DNA from: VRUE01 sp963774555
Lineage (GTDB): Bacteria > Actinomycetota > Thermoleophilia > Solirubrobacterales > 70-9
DNA length: 64,000 bases
Direction of reading: 5' to 3'
NCBI GenBank assembly: GCA_963774555.1
Contig: CAVZFL010000002.1
Coordinates: forward strand, 992,001 to 1,056,000
Position 1 is the stretch's first letter, and every line of letters begins with the position of its first letter. The notes below the pieces were generated by a model. The model had not been told where the DNA came from, did no database searches, and saw only the letters and a list, made by a program, of their open reading frames with translations. The translations under genes were made by a program, and so were the position numbers. This document shows, piece by piece, positions 23,815-31,040 of this stretch.

Positions 23815-24248
23815 AGCGTTACCTTCGCTCGCGCTGCCTGGCAGACGACGTTCCCGATCCGTTCCTTCGGCACGCTGACTTGCATCCACGCAAGCGGATT
23901 CGGCCCCGGATCGACCACGATGTCCCAGCGTCCCTGTCCGTCGGTTTCGACGAAGTGCGCATCGTGGTAGGTCTTTCCAGCGTTTTCAGATCCGGCGCGG
24001 TAGCGAACCGCGTTCGCCAGTAGACGGTGCGCTCGGCAGGCCGCTTTCGGCGACGCGATCCGACCCGAGAAACGCATGCACTCAGGGCAGTAGACCTGAG
24101 GCTCTGACTTGGCCTGAATCGTGAGCGTTACCGGAGCGGTGGTCGGTGGCTTGGCCTCCGCTGCGCTGATTGCCACCAGCACGCCCGTCGCAACCAGGAG
24201 AGTCGCGGTCCGGCTCGCTCTCCCGTGCCACTGCCTGCCCAATGCCAC
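23811..24248 (-). CDS. Secreted Cys-containing protein, copy 2
   Basis: A paralogue of the 22993-23451 product, 145 residues from a GTG in the same context. The signal peptide core is ATLLVATGVLVAISAAEA. The domain keeps the same landmarks: VYCPECMRFSGRIASPKAAC, VRYRAGSENAGKTYHD, GQGRWDIVVDPGPNPLAWM and VVCQAA at the end. Identity outside the Cys and glycine positions is modest, so the two have evolved separately while the membrane partner of this copy decayed. Confidence 0.75.
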   Translation of the reverse strand: MALGRQWHGRASRTATLLVATGVLVAISAAEAKPPTTAPVTLTIQAKSEPQVYCPECMRFSGRIASPKAACRAHRLLANAVRYRAGSENAGKTYHDAHFVETDGQGRWDIVVDPGPNPLAWMQVSVPKERIGNVVCQAARAKVTL

Positions 24249-24352
24249 GTTCGCAACCCCCTGTCTGATCGAGTGGTACGTCCTGAGTCCTTTAGGCCGG
24301 GGTACTTTAGACCGTGGCGCAATAAGCCGCAACCAGAGAGGCTGCCGCCGCG

Positions 24353-24589
24353 ATGCCACGTTCGCGCGCCCACGCCTTCGGAGACGCGCTCAAAGCGATG
24401 CGCAAAGAGAAAGGGCTTAGCCAGGAAGCGGCGGCGCTGACGTGCGACATCGACCGCGCCTACTTCGGCAAGCTGGAGCGGGCGGACAAGGTGCCGACGC
24501 TCACGACCGTCTGGAAGATCGCGGACGGCTTCGGCACCCGGCCGTCCGAGCTACTCAAGCGCGCCGAGCACCTGGTGGACGAAGACTGA
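24353..24589 (+). CDS. XRE-family regulator (78 aa)
   Basis: A minimal Cro/C1 domain: FGDALKAMRKEKGLSQEAAA, then DRAYFGKLERADKVPTLTTV and KIADGFGTRPSELLKRAEHL. It fills almost the entire protein. It begins just after the duplicated promoter segment (24271-24336), which may carry its binding site and would be shared with the divergent secreted-protein genes in both units. Confidence 0.9.
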   Translation: MPRSRAHAFGDALKAMRKEKGLSQEAAALTCDIDRAYFGKLERADKVPTLTTVWKIADGFGTRPSELLKRAEHLVDED

Positions 24590-24598
24590 CCGATGGAT

Positions 24599-24679
24599 GG
24601 GAGACTCCGGCGGGCCAGAGCAGGGTGCCCTTCTCAGGGTCCCTCCCTGTGGCCTGCGCTCCGGCCCGCCGGACTCTCC
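24599..24679. terminator. Bidirectional terminator between convergent genes
   Basis: The arms TCCGGCGGGCC and GGCCCGCCGGA, extended by GGAGA/TCTCC, form a long hairpin exactly between two convergent genes ending at 24589 and 24693. Confidence 0.6.
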
Positions 24680-24692
24680 CTGCCCAGGGTGG

Positions 24693-24893
24693 TCAGTCGT
24701 CCTCGTCCGGCTCGACCCGCAGCTCGGCCAGCGGGTAGGTGATGCGTTCGGAGCCAGAGCGGAGGATCACGATGGGGGTGGCGTCGCCGTCCTCAAGGCC
24801 GATGCCCTCGAAGGTCATGGCTTGGGCCTCGGTTTTGTCGGGCAGGACGGCGGTGATCGCGTCACCGCTGGCAATCATGTGGAGCGTGCCCAT
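24693..24893 (-). CDS. Small acidic hypothetical protein (66 aa)
   Basis: Starts MGTLHMIASGDAITAVLPDK and ends with a run of acidic residues. Predicted beta-rich with EGIGLEDGDATPIVILRSGS. Its start overlaps the stop of the 24893-25207 gene (TGATG), so the two are translationally coupled. I recognise no family. Confidence 0.6.
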   Translation of the reverse strand: MGTLHMIASGDAITAVLPDKTEAQAMTFEGIGLEDGDATPIVILRSGSERITYPLAELRVEPDEDD

Positions 24894-25207
24894 CAGTCCT
24901 CGTCCTCACTCAAGAGTTCGTAGGCGCAGAGCGCCGCCTGCGTCGGCGCGACCAGGGCGTCGGGCCGGTTGCGGAAGTCGTGGTGGTGCAGGAGCCCGAA
25001 TCCGGCCAGGTCGAGCACGGCCTGTTCGATCCCGTCGCGTTCACCAAGGTCCATTGGCGAGCGGGTCAGTTGGCGGACCAGTTCGGAAACCGTGACCTGG
25101 GCGGGATGGATGCCGATCACCACAATCAGGACGGTGTGCCGGGTGATCTGATCCTGCTCGGCGGTGGAGAGCCGTTTGGGCGTGGGACAGCTACGCTGAT
25201 CGCGCAT
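24893..25207 (-). CDS. Hypothetical winged-helix-like protein (104 aa)
   Basis: Start at the ATG at 25207 after AGGAAAGG. The central part (VTVSELVRQLTRSPMDLGER, then GIEQAVLDLAGFGLLHHHDF) has the layout of a winged helix. A helix with AALCAYELL precedes an acidic C-terminus. It sits between a terminator-like hairpin (about 25229-25270) and its coupled acidic partner, so the pair is an independent unit. DNA binding is suggested, not shown. Confidence 0.6.
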   Translation of the reverse strand: MRDQRSCPTPKRLSTAEQDQITRHTVLIVVIGIHPAQVTVSELVRQLTRSPMDLGERDGIEQAVLDLAGFGLLHHHDFRNRPDALVAPTQAALCAYELLSEDED

Positions 25208-25378
25208 GGGAAGCACCTTTCCTGTGCCGGCCCCGGGGGCGTTCTAACCGCCGCCCGGGGCGTTCTTTTCAGATTCGCCCGGCGACCCTAGAAAGGAGTG
25301 GCGGGGCGTTGCAACTTGCTATATAGCCGCAGACTTATCTGACCTCTTTAGGCCACGATGTTGCTCGGCGATACCTTT

Positions 25379-26221
25379 CTACGAGAGACGATCTCGCGCC
25401 GCCTCCCGGACCTGCTCAAATCCCATGCTCAACACCTCAACGACTGCGCGATCCTCGGTGTAAAACGCTCGCACCGAACTATCCTGTTTGAGGTCGACAG
25501 CTTTTCCAAAGTAGAGTACCGCTCTTGCGCCGTCAGCAATACATACCTGATAAGGAATAAAGTCCGTTCGCCACAAGCCAAATGACTCTCGATACTCCAG
25601 ATTGTCGGCCATGACCTCTAGCTGAGACTCTGCAAAGGTCGTAACCATCTCAATTCGGTTTTTCGCAAGTTCATCATCTTTGAGCGCTGCCGTCATAAAT
25701 GCTTCAAGCGGATGCTGCTCAAGAAACACCAACTCTACTTTGCAGCCTTCCATAATATTCTTTACTAGCGCTTGGCGATAGCGTTTATAGTAGTGTGACT
25801 CACCAATTGCGCCAATAAGCGGCATTAGCGTTGCCGCGAAGTAGTACGATTGGGCACTCTCACATACGTCAATAATATGATTGGTTACTTCATGGTAGCC
25901 CTTGATTGGGCACTGGAGCTGTTCAACAAGTGTGTCCACGCGATCCTTGATCGCGCCCGGAATATCTTGAGATACGACATAGAAATATAGTGACAGACCC
26001 CCAGTAGCAAGCAACCCAATTCCCAACGCAACCCACCAGTTCCAAATAGCAATAAAGTGGCCGGAGGGGGAATAGATCCAGTACCAGATTCCGGCGCCGA
26101 CGTATGCGCCTGCCAGAGTGACGAGGAACCCGGCAATTGCGATCCGGCGCCCATGCTTCTCCAGAAATCCAGGCTCGCTGGCTGAGATGCTTCCCTCCTG
26201 AGACGCACCCCGTTCCTCCAT
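25379..26221 (-). CDS. Two-helix membrane protein with PLD-like cytosolic domain
   Basis: A 280-residue protein. A polar N-terminus is followed by two membrane helices (IAIAGFLVTLAGAYVGAGIW; WVALGIGLLATGGLSLYFYV). The cytosolic domain of about 190 residues has GYHEVTNHIIDVCESAQSYY, VKNIMEGCKVELVFLEQHPL, RTDFIPYQVCIADGARAVLY and FYTEDRAVVEVLS. The order of strands recalls a phospholipase-D-like half-domain, but no HKD motif is present. Its ATG overlaps the stop of the hydrolase gene by one base (TAATG). Visibly lower GC than neighbours. An effector or sensor role in a three-gene system is my inference. Confidence 0.65.
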   Translation of the reverse strand: MEERGASQEGSISASEPGFLEKHGRRIAIAGFLVTLAGAYVGAGIWYWIYSPSGHFIAIWNWWVALGIGLLATGGLSLYFYVVSQDIPGAIKDRVDTLVEQLQCPIKGYHEVTNHIIDVCESAQSYYFAATLMPLIGAIGESHYYKRYRQALVKNIMEGCKVELVFLEQHPLEAFMTAALKDDELAKNRIEMVTTFAESQLEVMADNLEYRESFGLWRTDFIPYQVCIADGARAVLYFGKAVDLKQDSSVRAFYTEDRAVVEVLSMGFEQVREAARDRLS

Positions 26222-26763
26222 TAGATAAGTCGCGAAAGGGCGTCTTCGGCGGAAATGACATCTGAAAACATAGCCGCCTGTACTGCGCTCACTACACGAT
26301 GTAGCTCACTTTGGTCGAATCCATCGAGTGGAAACTCATTAATAGCATCCTCGACATACCACACTTTGTATCCTAGCTCGAAGGCTTGGCGCGCCGTCGA
26401 GTCGCAGCAGAGAAATGACGTGTAACCACAAATTGCCAGTGTGTCTACGCCGTGCGTCTGGAGTAGCCTGTCCAGGGAAGTCTCTGTAAATGCTCCGGGG
26501 TACTGCTTGGTAATCACAGACTCATCCTCTTTGGGCTCAAGACCCTTGAGAAACTCGATACCGGGGGTACCTGCATTGAAGGTGGAGTCATTGGGATTTC
26601 GACTCACATGCCTGACATGGACAACCGGAATGTCGGCGTCGCGCGCGCCGTCAGTGAGGCGCTGAATTCTTTCGTTCGTCGCCTCAATCCCAGGAATAGC
26701 TAGCCCACCATCTGGGCCATACTCACGCTGGGCGTCGATCACGACTAGTGCAGTGCTACCCAT
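26221..26763 (-). CDS. Isochorismatase-family cysteine hydrolase
   Basis: A 180-residue hydrolase preceded by AAAGGAG. The catalytic triad fits Asp10 (VVIDAQREYG), Lys86 (ITKQYPGAF) and Cys119 (GYTSFLCCDSTARQ). The family cleaves amides, imides or vinyl ethers, including nicotinamide, ureas and isochorismate. The fold boundaries and length are normal. It lies between the ArgG-like gene (61-bp gap) and the membrane gene (1-bp overlap). With an ArgG-like ligase next to it, a substrate with a carbamoyl, amide or guanidino group is plausible. Confidence 0.9.
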   Translation of the reverse strand: MGSTALVVIDAQREYGPDGGLAIPGIEATNERIQRLTDGARDADIPVVHVRHVSRNPNDSTFNAGTPGIEFLKGLEPKEDESVITKQYPGAFTETSLDRLLQTHGVDTLAICGYTSFLCCDSTARQAFELGYKVWYVEDAINEFPLDGFDQSELHRVVSAVQAAMFSDVISAEDALSRLI

Positions 26764-26824
26764 GTATGTACGCTCCTTTCAACTATCTACAATCATTGTC
26801 TATTTCGATTCGCGGAGTGGCAAG

Positions 26825-27973
26825 TTAGTAGGTACCGGCAAGTTGCCCGGGCGTAATCATGAGAGCATCTGGAATGTCCGCATCGCCGATGGCAACAGTT
26901 CCCTTGAATAGCTTTAGCGTCACGGCGCCAGTGACCTTGCTTTGCAGCGGCTCGGCGAGCGTCGCCAACTCGGTTCGCTCCGCCGTTTTCCAGAACCCAC
27001 GGTAGACCAGCTCAGCCCACTCATGCCTAAGGTTGCGCATCAGCTCTCGCTCGGCCTTGCCGAGAACAGCCGATTCTAGGTACTGGTGCGCCGCGTAAAG
27101 AATGGCGCTTGCCGGCGACTCGAACAAGCTGCGCTCCTTGTAACCGAGCTCGGGGACAGTGTCCTCAAATACACATATCCGCCCTATTCCATGTTCTGCG
27201 CCGAGGTCACGGCAGGATATAACAATGTCGTGAAGTGGAAGAGGCTCAGAATCTAGCGAAATAGGTATGCCTGACTCAAAGCCGACGGTTATCTGAGTCG
27301 GGAGGTCGGGAGTGTCCTCGGCATTGGCTACAAGCGAGTAGAGATTTAGGCGATCTGGATCGTGAAGGTTGTTGAGAGCGTCTCCCTCAAGGGCTCGACA
27401 GAAAATGTTCTCGTCGCGAGCAATCTCATCTGAAGGTCCCGTAGATATCCCGTGTTCCTCCAGGTGGCGGACCTTTTCTGCGCGAGAAAGGGTGGTGGTT
27501 ACGAGCGGACCAAGGGGGAACACATCCTGCTGCGTGTCGCAACTGCGCTCTATGCGGAATCGCGTATTCTGCCGCTCGCTACAGCCATGAATCAGGAATC
27601 GTCGACGCGGTGACGCAGCCTGAAGTTGAGCCAACATCGCCGATGCAATCTGACACTGGTAGGCACGACCGAGCGGCGTACCTAGCGGATATCCCCAGTA
27701 GCTCCCCCGAAAGCGGACGGTCTCCGAAAGCATGATCTGTGCGAACTCGGCAATCCCATCGACCAGCTCAAAGCTCCAGCCCAGAACCTTCGCTCGCTCA
27801 TGCGCCTGGGAAATCGACTCCGGCGACTCGCCAAGGTCGATCATCAAGAGGAGTACGTTGTCTCCAACGGTGGGGCGAGCAAGAAGCGGTGCCACAGTCG
27901 AGTCGGTACCTCCGGAATAGAGCGCTATGGCGTCGTAGTCTTGAGTTGGCTCCATTTTGGGTGGCCCCTGCAT
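26825..27973 (-). CDS. Argininosuccinate-synthase-like PP-loop ATPase
   Basis: A 382-residue ArgG homologue, starting after GAAAGGGGAC. The PP-loop SGGTDST lies at residues 20-26 (canonical ArgG has SGGLDTS). Family landmarks in order: VLLLMIDLGESPES, GYPLGTPLGRAYQC, RFLIHGCSERQNTRFR, IARDENIFCRALEGDALNN (ArgG: S-x-D-x-N-L-x-G) and GAEHGIGRICVFEDTVPELG. ArgG joins citrulline and aspartate via a citrullyl-AMP. Divergence at substrate positions, low GC and island context argue against a housekeeping role. It probably adenylates a related ureido compound in a specialised pathway. First gene of the operon. Confidence 0.85.
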   Translation of the reverse strand: MQGPPKMEPTQDYDAIALYSGGTDSTVAPLLARPTVGDNVLLLMIDLGESPESISQAHERAKVLGWSFELVDGIAEFAQIMLSETVRFRGSYWGYPLGTPLGRAYQCQIASAMLAQLQAASPRRRFLIHGCSERQNTRFRIERSCDTQQDVFPLGPLVTTTLSRAEKVRHLEEHGISTGPSDEIARDENIFCRALEGDALNNLHDPDRLNLYSLVANAEDTPDLPTQITVGFESGIPISLDSEPLPLHDIVISCRDLGAEHGIGRICVFEDTVPELGYKERSLFESPASAILYAAHQYLESAVLGKAERELMRNLRHEWAELVYRGFWKTAERTELATLAEPLQSKVTGAVTLKLFKGTVAIGDADIPDALMITPGQLAGTY

Positions 27974-28227
27974 TGGTCCCCTTTCTTAGACGAATAGCGA
28001 CGAGATACTAGCGCGTGCCGAAAGAGGGCAGGAGAAAGATCGGATAGCGACCGCCTAAATCCCTGCACAACTCGTCTCCGAAACAGGTACTGATTGCCGC
28101 AGCGTGAGCGCAACGATGACGAGTGGCACGGCATATCTTGGCGCCATGTGCACGCGCACCGGGGGCGCCACTGAGGGAGCCGAGTTAGGCTGGGCTCTTT
28201 GTCAATTCGCTTTCTGCGTAAAGGGAG

Positions 28228-29166
28228 CTACACGCGTGAGCGCCAAATGGCGGCCCAACACTCGAAGACGCATTCATCGTTGGAATGAAGGTCGCCGTTC
28301 GGGTTGTTGTATATCGCCCGAAGCGCGCCCAGGTACTCACGCCACGGTTCTAGTGGAAGCCCCATCTCGAAGAAACGATCTAGGTCTGCTTCCTCGTCAG
28401 CGACTCCCGCATCTGCTCGGGCAGATACTTTGGCGAAGTCGAGCGCGAGCAAGGTGTACGCCCATCCTTGTTGTCGCTTGGATGCGGTCAATGCGTCCTT
28501 GGCGGTGAGGAGGAGGAATCCGTGGTCGAGGTTCGTCACAGGCCATCCGAGGGAGTCACTGATCTCTCGTCTTGCTCGCTCGACCAAATACTCTCCCCAC
28601 AGCGCTCGACTATGCGTTGCCTCCGCACTCGCGGGTTCCGGAAATCCTAGCTGCTCCGCGTGCGCGGAGGTCGCAGCCTCCAAGTACTCGTGTGCAAGCA
28701 GCGAGAGTGTGGTGTCCTTTGAATCAAGTTGGGCGAGAATGACCGTAGATATGCCGTCCCGGGCAATAAATGCCATACCGACCCCAATCGCGCCGGTGTC
28801 CGCGTGGCGCTGTTGCTGGCGCTCGGACCAGTCGCGAAACTTGCGGTCCGACATGTAGCGCTTGAAGGCGGCGACGAGATCGGTGGTAACAACGACCCGC
28901 TTCGGACCCTCGCCGACCCAAGTATGAGAGGAGGCCGCTGCCGCGAAGGCCGCTAGGTCGTCGTCACAAGCCCACGGCAGATTCCCTATTAGCTCGAATG
29001 GCAGCTTGGCGCCGGTCATAGCCTCATTCTCACTGAAGCAAGCACGGGCAGCCAACCGCACGGCGGTTTCAGCCCGAAAGTCATCAATTGAGCTGAGGCC
29101 AAGCCGAGAAGACGGGTTGAGAGTCGGCCGGGCGAGGTCCACTTCGTTTGCTTGCGTGACGACCAT
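28228..29166 (-). CDS. Hypothetical protein with HEYLE motif (312 aa)
   Basis: Unrecognised soluble protein. After a helical N-terminus (DFRAETAVRLAARACFSENE) the centre has ISTVILAQLDSKDTTLSLLA immediately followed by HEYLEAATSAHAEQLGF. A His-Glu pair in a helix after strands, then downstream GEYLVERARREISDSLG, resembles a zinc-peptidase-like arrangement without the second His of HExxH. The C-terminus is rich in acidic residues and Trp. It precedes the ArgG-like operon by 255 bp on the same strand but has core-like GC, so membership is doubtful. It starts back-to-back with the two-helix gene at 29230. Confidence 0.6.
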   Translation of the reverse strand: MVVTQANEVDLARPTLNPSSRLGLSSIDDFRAETAVRLAARACFSENEAMTGAKLPFELIGNLPWACDDDLAAFAAAASSHTWVGEGPKRVVVTTDLVAAFKRYMSDRKFRDWSERQQQRHADTGAIGVGMAFIARDGISTVILAQLDSKDTTLSLLAHEYLEAATSAHAEQLGFPEPASAEATHSRALWGEYLVERARREISDSLGWPVTNLDHGFLLLTAKDALTASKRQQGWAYTLLALDFAKVSARADAGVADEEADLDRFFEMGLPLEPWREYLGALRAIYNNPNGDLHSNDECVFECWAAIWRSRV

Positions 29167-29229
29167 CGCCTCGACAAGGATGAGTCTCGCCTAGAGATAC
29201 CGCCCGACACGATACGTAGCGTCCCTGGA

Positions 29230-29913
29230 ATGTGCAGCGACGACGCGCCCTCCGGTGATCGCGAGCGAAACGTCGGATTCGTCAACAATCTCCTCGAAAC
29301 GGAGATTGCTCAGCGTAATGAGCGCAAGGGCGCCCAAGAGAGCACGGCACGGTGGATCGTCCTCACCGTCGTCGCGCTGATGACCCTGCTGCTTACCCTC
29401 TCTCGCGAAGCTGGCATCCTCGACGATCGCAGCACCGCGCTTTCCCGCATCCTCTTCGTCGCTACCCTGGTCGCCGCGGCCGCCACAGCGCTTTGCGCCG
29501 GTGGCACGCTTCGCCCCCGTCGCTACGAACGGCTCGGCGGTGAGGGATTTGACCGGCTTAACAAGTCCGACTTCCTCGATAGCCCGCCCCACGCGGTCGT
29601 CGGTCAAGTCCTCGCCACGAGGGTCGCCATCGGCAAGGACATGGACGTCCTGCATGAGCTAAAGGCGCGTTGGCTTACCCGTGCCTTCGCCGCTCTCGCT
29701 GTTACCCTGGCTCTTGTAGTCGCTCAGGGAATCGTACTGGGGATCGAGCCTCCGAGCCCACCAGAACGCCACGAAAACCCGGCGATTGGTAACAAGGCAA
29801 AGGCAAGCTATGGACAAGGACAGCAGCGAGCTTCTTCGGCAAGGCCCTCCGACGACGGGCGCAACAGCGTACGCTCCGCTGCCCCGCGATCCTCTGACGG
29901 CGATGCGTCATAG
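29230..29913 (+). CDS. Two-helix membrane protein with cytosolic linker (about 227 aa)
   Basis: I use the ATG at 29230, because an earlier ATG at 29152 would overlap the divergent gene. The N-terminus VNNLLETEIAQRNERKGAQE runs into membrane helix IVLTVVALMTLLLTL, a second helix ILFVATLVAAAATALCAGG, a soluble segment with VVGQVLATRVAIGKDMDVLH and a third hydrophobic helix AFAALAVTLALVVAQGIVLG. The pattern (E-x-x-R-x-x-R-K amphipathic helix before a helical hairpin) is shared by actinobacterial two-helix proteins and by effector-type membrane proteins of nucleotide-signalling defence. The C-terminus is low complexity. Function unknown. Confidence 0.65.
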   Translation: MCSDDAPSGDRERNVGFVNNLLETEIAQRNERKGAQESTARWIVLTVVALMTLLLTLSREAGILDDRSTALSRILFVATLVAAAATALCAGGTLRPRRYERLGGEGFDRLNKSDFLDSPPHAVVGQVLATRVAIGKDMDVLHELKARWLTRAFAALAVTLALVVAQGIVLGIEPPSPPERHENPAIGNKAKASYGQGQQRASSARPSDDGRNSVRSAAPRSSDGDAS

Positions 29914-29988
29914 CTCCTCTGACCCCAAACCCCCTTCCGGGCCTCCCTATCCGTCGCTGCCCACCGTTCCCGACATTAGGAGTCCACG

Positions 29989-30129
29989 ATGAGCGCAAGC
30001 CGGTTCCTCTTTGAAGATGACCCGGAGGATCAGCCACAGGCGCCCGACAATGGCGACGCCTACGAGCCGCTCGATCTCACGCAGATCACAGAGGCTGATC
30101 TGCTCGGCCCCGACGTAGAGGCCGACTAG
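29989..30129 (+). CDS. Very small acidic protein (46 aa)
   Basis: Begins MSASRFLFEDDPEDQPQAPD after TTAGGAG at good spacing and ends at a TAG. About a third of residues are acidic. It follows the membrane gene by 75 bp and is probably in the same transcript. Such short acidic partners can act as inhibitors or assembly factors. No family is recognised. Confidence 0.55.
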   Translation: MSASRFLFEDDPEDQPQAPDNGDAYEPLDLTQITEADLLGPDVEAD

Positions 30130-30230
30130 CAACGGGTCGATCATTGAAGAAGTCGTCGAATCTTCTGCCGGAAGGCCGGGTTCGAGAGTCGTCCGGCTAG
30201 CTCCAGCACGCCGGATCGGGCTAGCCAAGA

Positions 30231-30674
30231 TCAAGTCGAGAAAGCCGAGCCTTGACCTCGGGGTTCGAATACCGTCCCATGATCCCCGCTGTTGACGACC
30301 GGGAGGCCGATCGAGTCGGCGGCCTGGACAAGGCCGACGTCGAAGCTCGCCACAGCGCCTCCGTGTTCCTGGGCCGCGAGCAGCACGCAGCAGTCCGGGA
30401 GGAGCTTGCAACCCGTTCTTGCCCGCAAGCTGGCGAGCCGCTCCGGTGCGCCGGCGGCAAACGTCAATTCGGAGATGCCGATCCGGGCCAGGGCATCGCG
30501 GGCGAGCTCCAGCTTTCCGGCGCGGGCGGGGGCGACCAGCGTCTCCGCGAGGCTGATCGAGCTGGCGCCCAGAGGGGTGGCCCCGCTCGCTTCCAGCAGC
30601 GCCCGCGCACGCTGGTGGTGAGCGTCGCTGCGATCGAGATGCCCGATCAGCACGCTCGCGTCCAAGACGATCAC
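30231..30674 (-). CDS. VapC-like PIN-domain toxin
   Basis: A 147-residue PIN protein: MIVLDASVLIGHLDRSDAHH with the first Asp, ISLAETLVAPARAGKLE with the conserved Glu, CKLLPDCCVLLAAQEHGGAV with the third acidic residue and VASFDVGLVQAA with the last. The C-terminal 18 residues (GDHGTVFEPRGQ...) look added on and may come from read-through into non-coding sequence. Coupled by 4-bp overlap to the antitoxin at 30671. It marks the possible right edge of the island. Confidence 0.85.
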   Translation of the reverse strand: MIVLDASVLIGHLDRSDAHHQRARALLEASGATPLGASSISLAETLVAPARAGKLELARDALARIGISELTFAAGAPERLASLRARTGCKLLPDCCVLLAAQEHGGAVASFDVGLVQAADSIGLPVVNSGDHGTVFEPRGQGSAFST

Positions 30675-30925
30675 GCTGGCCAGTCCTCCCGCAGGCGCTG
30701 CAGCTCGTCGGGGAGGTAGATGCCGCTCAAGGCGCCCGCGGTCTCGGCGACTGCGTTTTGGCGCTGGTGAGACTCCTTTGCGATCGCATCGCTGCCGACG
30801 GTGGCAAGCCGCAGCAGGAGGGCCTTCCGGTCGGTCTCCTCGGGCCAGCGCAATTGGGCGGCGTCGAGCATGTCAGTCACCTCTCCGGTGTCGGTGACGG
30901 TGTATCGGGGCTTGCTGGTTGGCAC
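30671..30925 (-). CDS. Antitoxin partner of the PIN toxin
   Basis: An 84-residue protein: a short strand segment KPRYTVTDTGEVTDMLDAAQ, then a helical body WPEETDRKALLLRLATVGSD and a C-terminal toxin-binding tail with IYLPDELQRLREDWPA. Its stop overlaps the toxin start by 4 bp. Two GTGYAGCAC sites upstream, 21 bp apart, are candidate autoregulatory operators. Confidence 0.7.
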   Translation of the reverse strand: MPTSKPRYTVTDTGEVTDMLDAAQLRWPEETDRKALLLRLATVGSDAIAKESHQRQNAVAETAGALSGIYLPDELQRLREDWPA

Positions 30926-30932
30926 ATTGCGA

Positions 30933-30965
30933 GTGTAGCACTGGAAATCATAGGTGCAGCACCTG
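30933..30965. promoter_or_regulatory. Tandem operator-like sites upstream of the VapBC pair
   Basis: GTGTAGCAC at 30933-30941 and GTGCAGCAC at 30954-30962 are offset by exactly 21 bp (two helical turns). The second sits in the palindrome AGGTGCAGCACCT. Both lie just upstream of the antitoxin start, as expected for conditional autoregulation. Confidence 0.5.
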
Positions 30966-31040
30966 TGGGGAGTGAGGAGACCATGCGCTCGTATAAGGGC
31001 CTGGGCGAGCGATTTCTCCCCCCTCCGCCAAAATCGGTGC

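Larger units (their letters stand above)
22708..24336. repeat. Diverged tandem duplication of an about 0.8-kb unit
   Basis: The unit contains the ThiF tail codons, a small membrane gene (+), a secreted-protein gene (-) and a promoter segment. Unit 1 runs from 22708 to about 23543 and unit 2 from 23543 to 24336. Near-identical landmarks are the ThiF tail at 22708-22745 versus 23543-23580 and the promoter segment at 23478-23543 versus 24271-24336. The junction at 23543 is abrupt. Proteins have diverged strongly while the promoter stayed similar. Confidence 0.8.
12074..30950. mobile_element. tRNA-Ser-associated integrative (mobilisable) island; right end uncertain
   Basis: Starts at tRNA-Ser(GGA) with a serine integrase and carries mobile-element functions (replication-relaxation protein, VirD4-like ATPase, XRE regulators, orphan methyltransferase) followed by accessory cargo. 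Core genes clearly resume at tadA (31041). I could not find a second copy of the tRNA 3' end, so the right boundary between about 25 and 31 kb is open. An IS481-like relic at 20.2-21.3 kb interrupts the island. Confidence 0.55.

Noticed and set aside
26825..27973. Assigning the PP-loop protein as QueC or a 7-deazaguanine enzyme
   Set aside because: Only the PP-loop matches; the later motifs (D-x-N-x-x-x-R, GIGR, GTSLARP-like) follow argininosuccinate synthase order.
30250..30290. A tRNA T-arm-like GGTTCGAAT
   Set aside because: The flanking stems do not pair and no acceptor or anticodon arm is present.
12074..31040. Exact right attachment site of the main island
   Set aside because: I searched by eye for a second copy of the tRNA-Ser 3' end (about 20 bp) and did not find one, so no boundary is claimed.
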